A stretch of DNA of 64,000 nucleotides. It comes from JADJPO01 sp963828555. GTDB taxonomy: Bacteria; Actinomycetota; Actinomycetes; Actinomycetales; Kineosporiaceae. The DNA is taken from assembly GCA_963828555.1 (NCBI GenBank), contig CAWHEL010000004.1:1736001-1800000 (forward strand), in the 5' to 3' direction. Position 1 is the stretch's first letter. Every line of letters starts with the position of its first letter. The notes beneath the pieces are model-generated. The model searched no databases. It worked only from the letters and a program-made list of their open reading frames with translations, and was not told where the DNA came from. Below are positions 48,766 through 58,402 of the stretch, piece by piece. A program made the position numbers and the translations under genes.

Positions 48766-50213
48766 CGCGGCACCTGGGTCGCGAGCGCCTCCAGCACGCG
48801 GGGGCCGAGGCCGGTGACGTCACCCGCCCCCATGGTCAGCACCAGGTCGCCCGGGCGAAGCCGGGACAGCAGCACTCGCTCGGCGTCGTCCAGGGTCGGC
48901 GCGAAGGTGACCTGCTCGGCCGGCAGCGGCACGGCCCGGGACACCAATTCCCCGGTCACACCGGGCTCGGGGTCCTCCCGTGCGGCGTAGACGTCGAGCA
49001 CCACGACCTCGTCGGCCAGTCCCAGCGCCCGGCCGAACTCGGCGGCGAAGATCCGGGTCCGGCTGAACAGGTGCGGCTGGAACACCACGACCACCCGGCC
49101 GGACGTGACACTGCGGGCGGCCCGCAGCGCGGCTGCCACCTCGGTCGGGTGATGCGAGTAGTCGTCGCGGACCTGGACCCCGGCGGCCTCACCCTTGAGC
49201 TCGAAGCGGCGCCGGGTGCCGCCGAATCCGGCCAGCCCCTCGGCCAGGCATGCGGCGTCCACCCCGAGCCAGGCACCCGCCGTCCACGCCGCCGCGGCGT
49301 TGGCCGCGTTGTGCCGGCCGGGAACCCGCAGGACCACCGGCACCTCCCGGGCGGCGAAGGCCAGGCCGGGCCGCGGCTGGAAGGTGACCGCCACCCCGCC
49401 GTCCGCCGGGGCGAGGGCGACCAGGCGGACGTCGACCCCTGCCCGCTGCCCGTAGGTGATCACCGTGAGATCATCGCCCCGGCGCTGGCGGGCCCGCTGG
49501 GCCACCCTGGCCGCGCCGACGTCGTCCACGCAGACCACCAGCGCCCCGCCAGGCACGATCCGATCGGTGAACGCGACGAAGGCGTCCTCGACCGCCTCGG
49601 CGGTGCCGTAGTGGTCGAGGTGATCGGCCTCCACGTTGGTGATGATCGCCACGATGGGGGTGTAGCGCAGGAAGGAGGCGTCGGACTCGTCCGCCTCGGC
49701 GACGAATACGTCGCCGCTGCCCTCGTGGGCGCTGGCCACTTCCCGTGAGCCCTCGGTGAGTTCCCCGCCGATCGCGAACGAGGGATCCGCGCCGCAGTGC
49801 CCGAGCGCGACGGTGAGCATGGACGTGGTGGTGGTCTTGCCGTGGGTCCCGGCCACGGCCACCGCGCGCCGTCCCGCCATCAGGGAGGCCAGCACCTGGG
49901 AGCGGTGCAGGATCCGCAACCCCCGCTCCCGGGCCAGGGCCAGCTCGGGATTGGACGCCCGGATCGCGGTGGAGACGACCGCCGTGTCGGCGCCGGCCAG
50001 GTTCTCTGCTCGGTGACCCACGTGCGCCAGGGCGCCCAGCGCGCGCAGGTCGGCCAGCACGGGGCTGTCCTTGGCGTCGCTGCCGGAGACCATGACGCCG
50101 CGGGCGAGCAGCATCCGGGCCAGGCCGGACATGCCGACCCCGCCCATGCCGATGAAGTGCACCGCGCCGAGATCACGCACCGGCACCGGTTCCTCGCGCT
50201 GCTGATCGGTCAT
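48762..50213 (-). CDS. murC: UDP-N-acetylmuramate-L-alanine ligase
   Basis: Adds L-Ala to UDP-MurNAc. 483 residues: N-terminal UDP-binding domain (VHFIGMGGVGMSGLA), ATP loop GTHGKTTTT (122-130), EADESDASFL, and C-terminal domain with DDYSHHPTEV. ATG at 50213 overlaps the murG stop by one base (TGATG) and the stop overlaps ftsQ by four. murB, which follows murC in many phyla, is absent here. Confidence 0.96.
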   Translation of the reverse strand: MTDQQREEPVPVRDLGAVHFIGMGGVGMSGLARMLLARGVMVSGSDAKDSPVLADLRALGALAHVGHRAENLAGADTAVVSTAIRASNPELALARERGLRILHRSQVLASLMAGRRAVAVAGTHGKTTTTSMLTVALGHCGADPSFAIGGELTEGSREVASAHEGSGDVFVAEADESDASFLRYTPIVAIITNVEADHLDHYGTAEAVEDAFVAFTDRIVPGGALVVCVDDVGAARVAQRARQRRGDDLTVITYGQRAGVDVRLVALAPADGGVAVTFQPRPGLAFAAREVPVVLRVPGRHNAANAAAAWTAGAWLGVDAACLAEGLAGFGGTRRRFELKGEAAGVQVRDDYSHHPTEVAAALRAARSVTSGRVVVVFQPHLFSRTRIFAAEFGRALGLADEVVVLDVYAAREDPEPGVTGELVSRAVPLPAEQVTFAPTLDDAERVLLSRLRPGDLVLTMGAGDVTGLGPRVLEALATQVPR

Positions 50214-51346
50214 CAGATCGTCTCCTCGTCGACGGGACGGGGCCGCTGCGTCGCTGCGAGCTCGACCAGGTCGGCCAGCCGTTCGTCGCCGTCGCGAATC
50301 CCGAAGGCCTGGGCAGCGGCGGCCATCGCCGCGAGCGCGGCGCGGTCGGCGAGCAACGGCACCAACTCCTGGCGCACCCACTCCGGGGTACAGGAGGAGT
50401 CAGCCACCAGCAGCCCTCCCCCGGCGTCGACCACCGGCTGGGCGTTCAGCCGCTGCTCGCCGTTGCCCACCGGCAGCGGCACGTAGGCGGCGGGTAGGCC
50501 GATCGCGGTGATCTCGCTCACCGTGCCGGCCCCGGCCCGGCAGAGCACCAGGTCGGCGACCGCGAAGGCAAGGTCCATCCGGTCCAGGTACTCGGCGACG
50601 ACGTAGCGCCGGTCTCCGGGGACGCCGGCGTGCCGGGACGCCTCGGGCAGGTCGACCCGCTTGCCCCGCCCGGACAGGTGCAGCACCTGGATGCCGGCGG
50701 CGAGCAGGTCGGGTGCGGCGGAGGCCAGCGTCTCGTTCAGCCGTTGGGCGCCCAGGGATCCGCCGGTGACCAGCAGCGTGGGCCGGTCCGGGGACAGGTC
50801 GAAGGCGGCCAGTCCCGCCGCCCGAAGCCGTGCCCGGTCCAGGGTGGTGATTTGACGGCGCAGCGGCATCCCCATCACCTGGGCGCCCCGCAGCGGGGTG
50901 CCGGGGAACGCGCAGGCCACATGCGGGGTGAACCGGGCTCCCACGCGGTTGGCCAGCCCGGGCCGGGAGTTCGCCTCGTGCACCACGATCGGCACCCCGA
51001 GCCGGCGGGCGGCGATGTAGGCGGGGGCGGAGACGTAGCCACCGAAGCCGACCACGACATCCGCGTGGCTCTGCGTGATCGCGGCCGCGGCGGCCAGGTT
51101 GGCCGCCCGCAGCCGCACCGGCAGTCGGCCCAGGTCGGCGGTGGGACGGCGCGGCATCGGCACCCGGGGGATGAACGCCAATGGGTAGCCGGCCTCGGGC
51201 ACCAAGCGCGCCTCCAGACCCTCGGCGGTGCCCAGCACCGTGATCCGCACCCCTGGATCTCGGCGACGCAGGCAGTCGGCCAGGGCCAGCAGCGGCGCCA
51301 CGTGGCCGGCCGTGCCGCCGCCGGCGAGCAGCACGGACAGGCTCAC
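50213..51346 (-). CDS. murG: MurG transferase (lipid II synthesis)
   Basis: GT28 glycosyltransferase adding GlcNAc to lipid I. 377 residues. GGGTAGHVAP (9-18) and GFGGYVS form the acceptor side; LVTGGSLGAQRLN and CRAGAGTVSEITAIGLPA the UDP-GlcNAc side. Peripheral on the inner membrane. GTG at 51346 overlaps the ftsW stop (GTGA). Confidence 0.96.
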   Translation of the reverse strand: MSLSVLLAGGGTAGHVAPLLALADCLRRRDPGVRITVLGTAEGLEARLVPEAGYPLAFIPRVPMPRRPTADLGRLPVRLRAANLAAAAAITQSHADVVVGFGGYVSAPAYIAARRLGVPIVVHEANSRPGLANRVGARFTPHVACAFPGTPLRGAQVMGMPLRRQITTLDRARLRAAGLAAFDLSPDRPTLLVTGGSLGAQRLNETLASAAPDLLAAGIQVLHLSGRGKRVDLPEASRHAGVPGDRRYVVAEYLDRMDLAFAVADLVLCRAGAGTVSEITAIGLPAAYVPLPVGNGEQRLNAQPVVDAGGGLLVADSSCTPEWVRQELVPLLADRAALAAMAAAAQAFGIRDGDERLADLVELAATQRPRPVDEETI

Positions 51347-52632
51347 CGTCGCCTGCTGCTCTGCCGCACGCGGCCGGCGGCCCGGCCCGCGGCCCGCCGG
51401 GGCAGCACCGCGAAGGACCGCTGGACCATCTTCGGCCGCGCGGCCAGCGCCTCGGGGGCCCCGGGCACCTGGCGGGCGAAGCCCAGCACCATGCCGAGGG
51501 CGACCAGGGTCATCACCAGGGCCGATCCTCCGCTGGAGACCAGGGGCAGCGGCAGCCCGATCACCGGCAGCAGCCCGATCACGGTGCCGATGTTGATGAT
51601 CGCCTGGCCGAGCACCCAGGCCAGGACTCCCCCTGTGGCGATGGTGACGAACAGGTCCTCGCTGGCGATGGCGAGCCGGAACAGGCCGACCCCGAGCGCG
51701 GCGAAGAGCACCAGGACGGCGAGTGTGCCGGCCAGCCCGAGCTCCTCACCGATGGTGGCGAAGATGTAGTCGTTGTGCGCCTCCGGCAACCACAGCCACT
51801 TCTCCCGGCCCGCCCCCAGACCGACCCCCCACCAGCCGCCGGTGGCTAGCCCCCACAGGCCGTGGGTGGGCTGCCAGCAGCTCCCGGTCGGGTCGCAGGT
51901 GCCGCTGCCCGACCAGGCGCCCAACCGCTGCATCCGGTTGGGGCTGGTCATCACCGCCATCGCGACCAGGCCCCCGATCACCCCACCGCCGACGACGAAC
52001 ACCCGCAGCGGCGCGCCGGCGGTGAACAGCAGACCGGCGGTGATGCCGATGAGCACCAGCGAGGTGCCCAGGTCGTGACCGAGCATCACCAGGCCGATCA
52101 GCAGCACCGCACCGGGCACTACCGGCACCAGCACGTGCGAGATCCGGCTGAGCAGGGTGTGCTTGCGGGAGAGCACCGCGGCGGCCCAGACCACCAGCGC
52201 CAGCTTCGCCGCCTCCGAGGGCTGCAGGGTGACCGGCCCGATGGCGATCCAGTTCTTGTTCCCGTTCACCGCGTTGCCGATCGCGGCCACGGCAAGCAGG
52301 GACACCGCGGAGACGGCCAGCGCCGGCCAGGCCAGGCGCTTCCAGACGACGATCGGTGTCCGGGAGGCGACCCAGGCCAGGGGCAGGCCGATCGCAGCGA
52401 AGATCGCCTGCTTGGAGAAGATCGCATAGGAGCTCTCCGCCGGCCCGCGCAGGGCGAAGATGTTGGAGCTGGAGAGCACCATCACCAGCCCGATCGCCAC
52501 CAGGGCGATCACCGAGCCGAGCACCAGGTAGTAGGCCGCCAATGGCGACTCCAGCCGGGCCAGCCACACGCTGCCCCGGCCCGCGCCGCGCGCCGAGGTG
52601 CGGGAGCCCGCCGGCACGGATCCGGCGACCAC
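51343..52632 (-). CDS. ftsW: FtsW, SEDS peptidoglycan glycosyltransferase
   Basis: Multi-pass SEDS protein that polymerises lipid II at the septum together with FtsI. 429 residues, about ten helices. GHDLGTSLVL contains the essential Asp; AHNDYIFATIGEELG and GLPLPLVSSGGSALV are signature loops. GTG start, three bases after the murD stop. A basic C-terminal tail of about 50 residues extends into the cytoplasm. RodA-like paralogues are similar, but the cluster position supports FtsW. Confidence 0.95.
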   Translation of the reverse strand: MVAGSVPAGSRTSARGAGRGSVWLARLESPLAAYYLVLGSVIALVAIGLVMVLSSSNIFALRGPAESSYAIFSKQAIFAAIGLPLAWVASRTPIVVWKRLAWPALAVSAVSLLAVAAIGNAVNGNKNWIAIGPVTLQPSEAAKLALVVWAAAVLSRKHTLLSRISHVLVPVVPGAVLLIGLVMLGHDLGTSLVLIGITAGLLFTAGAPLRVFVVGGGVIGGLVAMAVMTSPNRMQRLGAWSGSGTCDPTGSCWQPTHGLWGLATGGWWGVGLGAGREKWLWLPEAHNDYIFATIGEELGLAGTLAVLVLFAALGVGLFRLAIASEDLFVTIATGGVLAWVLGQAIINIGTVIGLLPVIGLPLPLVSSGGSALVMTLVALGMVLGFARQVPGAPEALAARPKMVQRSFAVLPRRAAGRAAGRVRQSSRRR

Positions 52633-52635
52633 GGC

Positions 52636-54174
52636 TCAGCCGTCCTGTTCCGCGGCCGCGCCGGCCTGGCCGGTCTGGCCGGTCGAGCCGCCGACCCGGC
52701 GCCGCACGGCGTCGGCGAACACCTCGCCCCGGTGGGCGTAGGAGACGAACTGGTCCATCGAGGCGCAGGCCGGCGCGAGCAGCACGACGTCACCGGGGCC
52801 CGCCAGCGCGGCGGCTCGGTCGACGACCGCTTCCATGAGACGCACCGGATCAGTGTCATCGAGGTCCACCTCGACCACCACGACCTGCGGCGCGTGTCGC
52901 GCCAGCGCCTGGGCGATCAGGGCGCGATCGGCGCCGATCAGCACCGCCGCCTTCAGCCGCGAGGCGTGCGAGGCCACCAGATCGTCGAACTCCGCGCCCT
53001 TGGCCAGCCCGCCGGCCACCCAGACCACCGACTCGAACGCCCGCAGCGCGGCGTCCGCGGCGTGGGCGTTGGTCGCCTTGGAGTCGTCGATCCAGACCAC
53101 ACCGGCCGCCTCGGCCACCCGGGCGATCCGGTGCGCGTCCGGGGTGAAGGTGCGCAGACCGTTGCGGACGGCGACCGGCGGCACGCCGTAGGCGCGGGCC
53201 AGCCCCGCCGCGGCCAGGGCGTTCGCCACCGAGTGCGGGGCCAGTGTGCCCCCCGAGGCGAGCCGGACGTCGTCCACCGTGCCCAGCTCGGCGGCACTGG
53301 TGCGCCGCTCGGCGACGAAGGCCCGGTCACACAGGATGTCGTCGACCACGCCGAGCATCGAGACCGCCGGCACGCCGAGGGTGAACCCCACCGCCCGGCA
53401 GCCCTCGATCACCTCGGCGTCGCGGACCAGTTGCTCGGTGCGCGGGTCGGCCACGTTGTAGATGCAGGCGACTTCGGTGTTGGCGTACACCCGGCCCTTG
53501 TCGGCGGCGTAGGCCTCCAGCGACCCGTGCCAGTCGAGGTGGTCGGGGGCCACATTCAGGCACGCGCTGGCCAGTGGCTGCAGCGAGTGCGACCAGTGCA
53601 GCTGGAAGCTGGACAGTTCGACCGCGATCACGTCGTAGGGCTGCGGGTGCAGCACCGCCTCCAGGATCGGGGTGCCGACGTTGCCGGCAGCGGTGGCCCG
53701 CAGCCCAGCGGCGCCCAGCATCGAGGCGAGCATCTTCACCGTGGTGGTCTTGCCGTTGGTGCCGGTCAGGGTCAGCCACGGCGCCGCACCCTGCGCCCGG
53801 CGCATCCGCCAGGCCAGCTCGACCTCGCCCCAGACGGTGACACCGCCGGCCGCCGCGGCGGCCAGCAGGGGCTGATCGGGGCGCCATCCGGGTGAGGTGA
53901 TCACCAGGTCGGGAGCCGTGGCGGCGTCGGTGACGGCGGCGGACGACGTGCTGCCGGGGCCCAATCGCACGACGGCCCCGAGGGTGTCCAGCACCTGGGC
54001 CCGGGCCCGCTCGCCGTCGCCGTCGCGCTCGTCCACCACCAGAACCCGGGCGCCACGCTCGACCAGAGCGTCGGCCGCGGCGAACCCGCTCACGCCGATC
54101 CCGGCCACGACCACGTTCAGCCCGGCCCAGTCCGCCCCGGCGTGGGTCAGCCCGTCCAGTGAGCGCGCGCTCAC
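52636..54174 (-). CDS. murD: UDP-N-acetylmuramoyl-L-alanine-D-glutamate ligase
   Basis: Adds D-Glu to the precursor. 512 residues, somewhat long. GIGVSGFAAADAL at the N-terminus, ATP loop GTNGKTTT (138-145), ELSSFQLHW, and C-terminal DDSKATNAHAADAAL and LAPACASMDQFVSYAHRGE. GTG at 54174 overlaps the mraY stop as GTGA; longer upstream extensions in this frame run antiparallel to nothing conserved and were discarded. Confidence 0.96.
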   Translation of the reverse strand: MSARSLDGLTHAGADWAGLNVVVAGIGVSGFAAADALVERGARVLVVDERDGDGERARAQVLDTLGAVVRLGPGSTSSAAVTDAATAPDLVITSPGWRPDQPLLAAAAAGGVTVWGEVELAWRMRRAQGAAPWLTLTGTNGKTTTVKMLASMLGAAGLRATAAGNVGTPILEAVLHPQPYDVIAVELSSFQLHWSHSLQPLASACLNVAPDHLDWHGSLEAYAADKGRVYANTEVACIYNVADPRTEQLVRDAEVIEGCRAVGFTLGVPAVSMLGVVDDILCDRAFVAERRTSAAELGTVDDVRLASGGTLAPHSVANALAAAGLARAYGVPPVAVRNGLRTFTPDAHRIARVAEAAGVVWIDDSKATNAHAADAALRAFESVVWVAGGLAKGAEFDDLVASHASRLKAAVLIGADRALIAQALARHAPQVVVVEVDLDDTDPVRLMEAVVDRAAALAGPGDVVLLAPACASMDQFVSYAHRGEVFADAVRRRVGGSTGQTGQAGAAAEQDG

Positions 54175-55253
54175 TGGGTGCCCACCACCCACTCCGCGTA
54201 GAACACGCCCAGGCCGAGGCCGCAGAACAGGCCGGCGATGATCCAGAACCGGATCACGATGGTGACCTCGTTCCAGCCGGCCAGCTCGAAGTGGTGCTGG
54301 AGCGGGGCCATCCGGAACACCCGTTTCCGGGTCATCTTGAAGTAGCCGACCTGGATCACGACCGAGAGCAGGATCAGCACGAACAGCCCGCCGAGGATCA
54401 CCAGCAGCAGTTCGGTGCGGGTCAGGATGGCCAGCCCGGCGAGCGCCCCACCGAGCGCCAGCGAGCCGGTGTCGCCCATGAAGAGCTTGGCCGGGGAGGC
54501 GTTCCACCACAGGAATCCGAAGGTGGCCCCGAGCAGGCAGGCGGCGACCACTGCCAGGTCGAGCGGGTCGCGCACCGGGTAGCACTGTGTGCTGATCGTG
54601 CGCTCGCAGGACTGGTTGGACTGCCAGGTGCCGATCAGCAGGTAGGACCCGGCGACGGCCACCGTCGCGCCGCTGGCCAGGCCGTCCAGACCGTCGGTCA
54701 GGTTCACCCCGTTGCTGGTGCCGGCGATCATGATCAGGGCCCAGCCGACGAACAGGACCAGCCCGACCGCGGGCCCGGCGAAGGCCAGGTCGATCGGCAG
54801 GTCCCGGATGAAGGAGATCTTGGTCGAGGCGGGAGTGAGCTTCTCGCCGTAGTCCTGGGTCAGGGCGACCACGGCGAACACGATCGCGACCAGGGACTGC
54901 CCGAGCAGCTTCGGCCCGGGCCGCAGGCCCAGGCTGCGCTGCTTGGAGATCTTGATGTAGTCGTCCAGCCAGCCGACGAACCCCAGCCCGACCATCAGGA
55001 AGAGCACCAGCAGCCCGGACAGGGTCGGCGTCCACATGGTGAACAGGTGGGCGATACCGTACCCGAGGAGCACCGCCGCGATGATCACAGCTCCGCCCAT
55101 GGTCGGGGTGCCGCGCTTGGTGTGGTGCGAGGTCGGCCCGTCGTCGCGGATGAACTGGCCGTAGCCCTTCCTGACCAGGAACCGGATGAACAACGGGGTG
55201 CCGAAGAGCGAGCACACCATGGCGACCGCGGCCGCGATGACCACTGCCTTCAC
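54171..55253 (-). CDS. mraY: phospho-N-acetylmuramoyl-pentapeptide transferase (lipid I synthase)
   Basis: Ten-helix membrane enzyme joining the soluble precursor to undecaprenyl phosphate. 360 residues. TKRGTPTMGG, DDYIKISKQRSLGL, NLTDGLDGLASG and MGDTGSLALGG carry the catalytic Asp residues; PLQHHFELAGW is near the C-terminus. GTG start overlaps the murF stop. Confidence 0.97.
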   Translation of the reverse strand: MKAVVIAAAVAMVCSLFGTPLFIRFLVRKGYGQFIRDDGPTSHHTKRGTPTMGGAVIIAAVLLGYGIAHLFTMWTPTLSGLLVLFLMVGLGFVGWLDDYIKISKQRSLGLRPGPKLLGQSLVAIVFAVVALTQDYGEKLTPASTKISFIRDLPIDLAFAGPAVGLVLFVGWALIMIAGTSNGVNLTDGLDGLASGATVAVAGSYLLIGTWQSNQSCERTISTQCYPVRDPLDLAVVAACLLGATFGFLWWNASPAKLFMGDTGSLALGGALAGLAILTRTELLLVILGGLFVLILLSVVIQVGYFKMTRKRVFRMAPLQHHFELAGWNEVTIVIRFWIIAGLFCGLGLGVFYAEWVVGTQ

Positions 55254-56791
55254 GACCCGACCTCCCGAGGCCCGCCTGCCGCGGCGAGTCCGCTCGCGCC
55301 AGCGTCATCCTGCCCCGCCGAGCCCTCCGGGAGCGGGATAACCGCCCGTCCCGGCGATTCCTTGTGCTGATCGCCCGATTCGCACGCCGGGTGGCCGGCG
55401 AGCAGCCGGGCCGCCAACCGGTCCAGCCCGATCGCCCGCGAGGCCTTGACCAGCACCACGTCGCCGGGGCGTAGCCGGTCGTTCAGCAGTGCCTCGGCCG
55501 CGGCGACATCCGTGACCGCGAGCGCGCCGTCCGGCCCCAGCGCTCCGGCGCCGTCGCCGAAGGCGCGGGCGCCGAGGCCGACCGCGAGCAGCCGGTGGAT
55601 GCCGAGCTGCACGGCGAGCCGGCCGAGCCGGGCATGCTCGGCCGGGGAGTCCGGCCCGAGCTCGAGCATCTCTCCCAGCACCGCCCAGCTTCGGCCCTGC
55701 GCGCCGGTCATCGCGGCCAGGGCTGCCAGGGCAGCGGCGACCGAGTCGGGGTTGGCGTTGTAGGCGTCGTCGACGACGGTCACCCCGTCGGCGCGTCGGT
55801 GCACCCTCATCCGTCCGGCGCTGCCGGCCGGGGCGGCCGAGAGGCGTCGCGCCACCAGCGGCAGGTCCATCCCGAGACTGAGCGCCACCGCAGCCGCGGC
55901 CAGCGCGTTGGCGACGTGGTGACGCCCGTGCAGCTGCAGGTTCACCCGTGCTGCGCCGTCCGCGGCCTGCAGGGTGAAGGAGGGCCTGGCCTCGCCGTCC
56001 AGGGCGATGTCGACTGCCCTGAGGTCGGCGGTGCCGTCGGCGCCGGCACTGGTGCGCAGCACGCGGGCCGTGGTGCGGGGGGCCATCGCGGCCACCGCGG
56101 GATCGTCGGCGTTCAGCACGGCAAGGCCGTCGGCGGGCAGGGCCTCGACCAGTTCACCCTTGGTCGCGGCGGTGACCTCCCGGCTGCCGAACACCCCGGC
56201 GTGGGCGGCACCGACGTTCAGCACCACACCGATCTGCGGCGCCACGATGTCGCACAGGTAGGTGATGTTGCCCGGCTCGCGGGCCCCCATCTCACTGACC
56301 AGGAACCGGGTCTGCTCGTCGCAGCCGAGCGCGGTCAGCGGCACTCCGATCTCGTTGTTGAACGAGTTGCGCGGAGCCACGGTGGGGCCGGCCCCGGCCA
56401 GCACCTCGGCGAGCAGGTCCTTGGTGCTGGTCTTGCCGCTGGACCCGGTGACCGCGATCACGGTCAGCTCGGGCAGCCGGTCACGGACGGTGCGGGCGAG
56501 CCGGCCGAGCGCGGCCTGCGGGTCGGCGACCACCACCGTGGGCACTGCGGCGCCGTCCGGTCCGATGATCTCCCGCCCGGCCAGGACGGCGACCGCACCG
56601 GCCAGAACGGCACGCGCCGCGTAGTCGTGGCCGTCGACCCGCTCCCCGGGCAGGGCCACGAACAGCGAGCCCGGTCCCGCGTCACGGGAATCGATCACGA
56701 CGTCGCCCCCGACCACGGCGTCGGGCGAGGCGCCCCCGGCGAGGCGCCCTCCGGTGGCCTGGGCCACCTCCTCCAGGCGCAACCTGATCAC
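55250..56791 (-). CDS. murF: UDP-MurNAc-tripeptide D-alanyl-D-alanine ligase
   Basis: Adds D-Ala-D-Ala. 513 residues. N-terminal domain about 1-105, ATP loop GSSGKTST (116-123), SEMGAREPGNI, and C-terminal VVDDAYNANPDSVAAAL. About 40 Ala/Gly/Asp-rich residues at the end exceed the family norm. GTG at 56791 overlaps the murE stop (GTGA). Confidence 0.96.
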   Translation of the reverse strand: MIRLRLEEVAQATGGRLAGGASPDAVVGGDVVIDSRDAGPGSLFVALPGERVDGHDYAARAVLAGAVAVLAGREIIGPDGAAVPTVVVADPQAALGRLARTVRDRLPELTVIAVTGSSGKTSTKDLLAEVLAGAGPTVAPRNSFNNEIGVPLTALGCDEQTRFLVSEMGAREPGNITYLCDIVAPQIGVVLNVGAAHAGVFGSREVTAATKGELVEALPADGLAVLNADDPAVAAMAPRTTARVLRTSAGADGTADLRAVDIALDGEARPSFTLQAADGAARVNLQLHGRHHVANALAAAAVALSLGMDLPLVARRLSAAPAGSAGRMRVHRRADGVTVVDDAYNANPDSVAAALAALAAMTGAQGRSWAVLGEMLELGPDSPAEHARLGRLAVQLGIHRLLAVGLGARAFGDGAGALGPDGALAVTDVAAAEALLNDRLRPGDVVLVKASRAIGLDRLAARLLAGHPACESGDQHKESPGRAVIPLPEGSAGQDDAGASGLAAAGGPREVGS

Positions 56792-58386
56792 GAGGAGCTC
56801 CTCCGCTCGGCCAGCGCCGCGCCCAGCACCGCACGGTCGTCGAAGGGATGCACCGTGCCGGCCACGTCCTGGCCCTGCTCATGGCCCTTGCCGGCGACGA
56901 GCACCACGCCGGCGCCGTCGCTGGACCAGGCGCGGGCCAGGCCCTCGGCGATGGCCGCGCGCCGGCCGGCGACCTCGATCACCTGAGCACCGCTGGTCCG
57001 GGCGGCCTCCCGGGCGCCGGTGAGCACCGCGGCCCGGATGGCGGCCGGATCCTCCGAGCGCGGGTTGTCGTCCGTGACCACCACGACGTCGGCGACGGCC
57101 GCCGCGGCCGCACCCATCATCGGACGCTTGTCACGATCCCGGTCACCACCGGCGCCGAGCACCACGACGAGCGGTTTCGCGTTCTGCCGCAACGCATTCA
57201 GCGCGGCGGACACGGCGTGGGGGCTGTGCGCGTAGTCGACCACCGCCAGCGGCTCCCCGGGGCGGCGGTCCGGGTCGTCGGTGCCGACCCGCTCCATCCG
57301 CCCGGGCACCGACCCGGCCCCCGCGAGGGCGATCGCCGCGGCCCGGGCCCCGAACCCGGCCTCGACCAGCATGGCCAGGGCGAGCACCCCATTGGCCACG
57401 TTGAAGTCCCCCGGCAGCGGAAGCGACAAGGACAACGGGTCACCGGCCGGGGTGCGCAGCACGACCACGGTGACGCCGTCGCGCACGGTGGTGGCGGTGA
57501 CCTGCCAGTCGGCGGGGGTGCTGGTGGCGGGGGTGGTGGCGGGCCTCGAGGCGACGGTGACCAGCGGCACGTCGCCGTCCGCCAGCCGCTCGGCGAGCCG
57601 GAGGCCCCACACGTCGTCCACGCACACCACGGCCCGGTGGGCGAAGGGCGGGGTGAACAGCACCGCCTTGGCCTCGAAGTACTCCTCCATCGAGTGGTGG
57701 TAGTCGAGATGGTCCTGGGAGAGGTTGGTGAACCCGGCCACGTCGACGGTCAACCCGTCCACCCGGTGCTGGGCCAGGGCGTGGCTGGAGATCTCCATCG
57801 AGCAGACGTCCACCCGGTGCTCGACCATCACCGCGAACAGGGCGTGCAGGTCGGGCGCCTCCGGCGTGGTGCCGGTGGAGGGGACGGCCTCGGCGCCCAC
57901 CCGCACCTCGATCGTGCCGACCAGTCCGGTGCGCCGGCCGAGCCGGCGTAGCGCGCCATCCAGAAGGAAGGTGGTGGTGGTCTTGCCGTTGGTGCCGGTC
58001 ACCCCCAGGGTGAGCAGTCGTTCGGCCGGGCGGCCGTAGAGCCACGCGGCGAGCGCGCCGAGCCGCGCCCGCGGTTCCTCGACGACGATCACCGGCAGCC
58101 CGGTGCCGGAGGCGCGATCAGCTCCGGCGGGGTCGGTCAGCACCGCCACGGCTCCCGCCGCGCGGGCGTCCTCGGCGTAGTCGGCGCCGTGCGCACGCTG
58201 GCCGGGCAGCGCGGCGTACAGGTCGCCCGGGTGCACGGTGCGCGAGCTGAGGCTGACCCCGCTCACCATCACCTCGGAGGGATCACCGGCCGTGGGGGCA
58301 TGGATCGCTCCCTGGACCTGGTCGGCGACCTCGGGCAGGCGCCGTGCGGGCAGGTGTGACGGGCGTGGTCCGCCGGGAATCGGCAC
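56788..58386 (-). CDS. murE: UDP-MurNAc-L-Ala-D-Glu diamino-acid ligase (meso-DAP type)
   Basis: Adds the third amino acid of the stem peptide. 532 residues. ATP loop GTNGKTTTT (131-139), carbamylated Lys240 in FEAKAVLF, and DDNPR (439-443), the form typical of meso-diaminopimelate ligases, so the wall is likely A1gamma. GTG at 58386 has no ribosome site; TAGCCT (58398-58393) lies six bases upstream, indicating a leaderless transcript from a promoter inside the cluster in addition to read-through from ftsI. Confidence 0.95.
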   Translation of the reverse strand: MPIPGGPRPSHLPARRLPEVADQVQGAIHAPTAGDPSEVMVSGVSLSSRTVHPGDLYAALPGQRAHGADYAEDARAAGAVAVLTDPAGADRASGTGLPVIVVEEPRARLGALAAWLYGRPAERLLTLGVTGTNGKTTTTFLLDGALRRLGRRTGLVGTIEVRVGAEAVPSTGTTPEAPDLHALFAVMVEHRVDVCSMEISSHALAQHRVDGLTVDVAGFTNLSQDHLDYHHSMEEYFEAKAVLFTPPFAHRAVVCVDDVWGLRLAERLADGDVPLVTVASRPATTPATSTPADWQVTATTVRDGVTVVVLRTPAGDPLSLSLPLPGDFNVANGVLALAMLVEAGFGARAAAIALAGAGSVPGRMERVGTDDPDRRPGEPLAVVDYAHSPHAVSAALNALRQNAKPLVVVLGAGGDRDRDKRPMMGAAAAAVADVVVVTDDNPRSEDPAAIRAAVLTGAREAARTSGAQVIEVAGRRAAIAEGLARAWSSDGAGVVLVAGKGHEQGQDVAGTVHPFDDRAVLGAALAERRSSS

Positions 58387-58392
58387 GGGGCG

Positions 58393-58398
58393 AGGCTA
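58393..58398 (-). promoter_or_regulatory. -10 box for leaderless murE, inside the dcw cluster
   Basis: TAGCCT, six bases before GTG at 58386 on the minus strand, in the 16-base ftsI-murE gap. Same hexamer as at 11544 and 26484. Confidence 0.5.
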
Positions 58399-58402
58399 CC
58401 CG

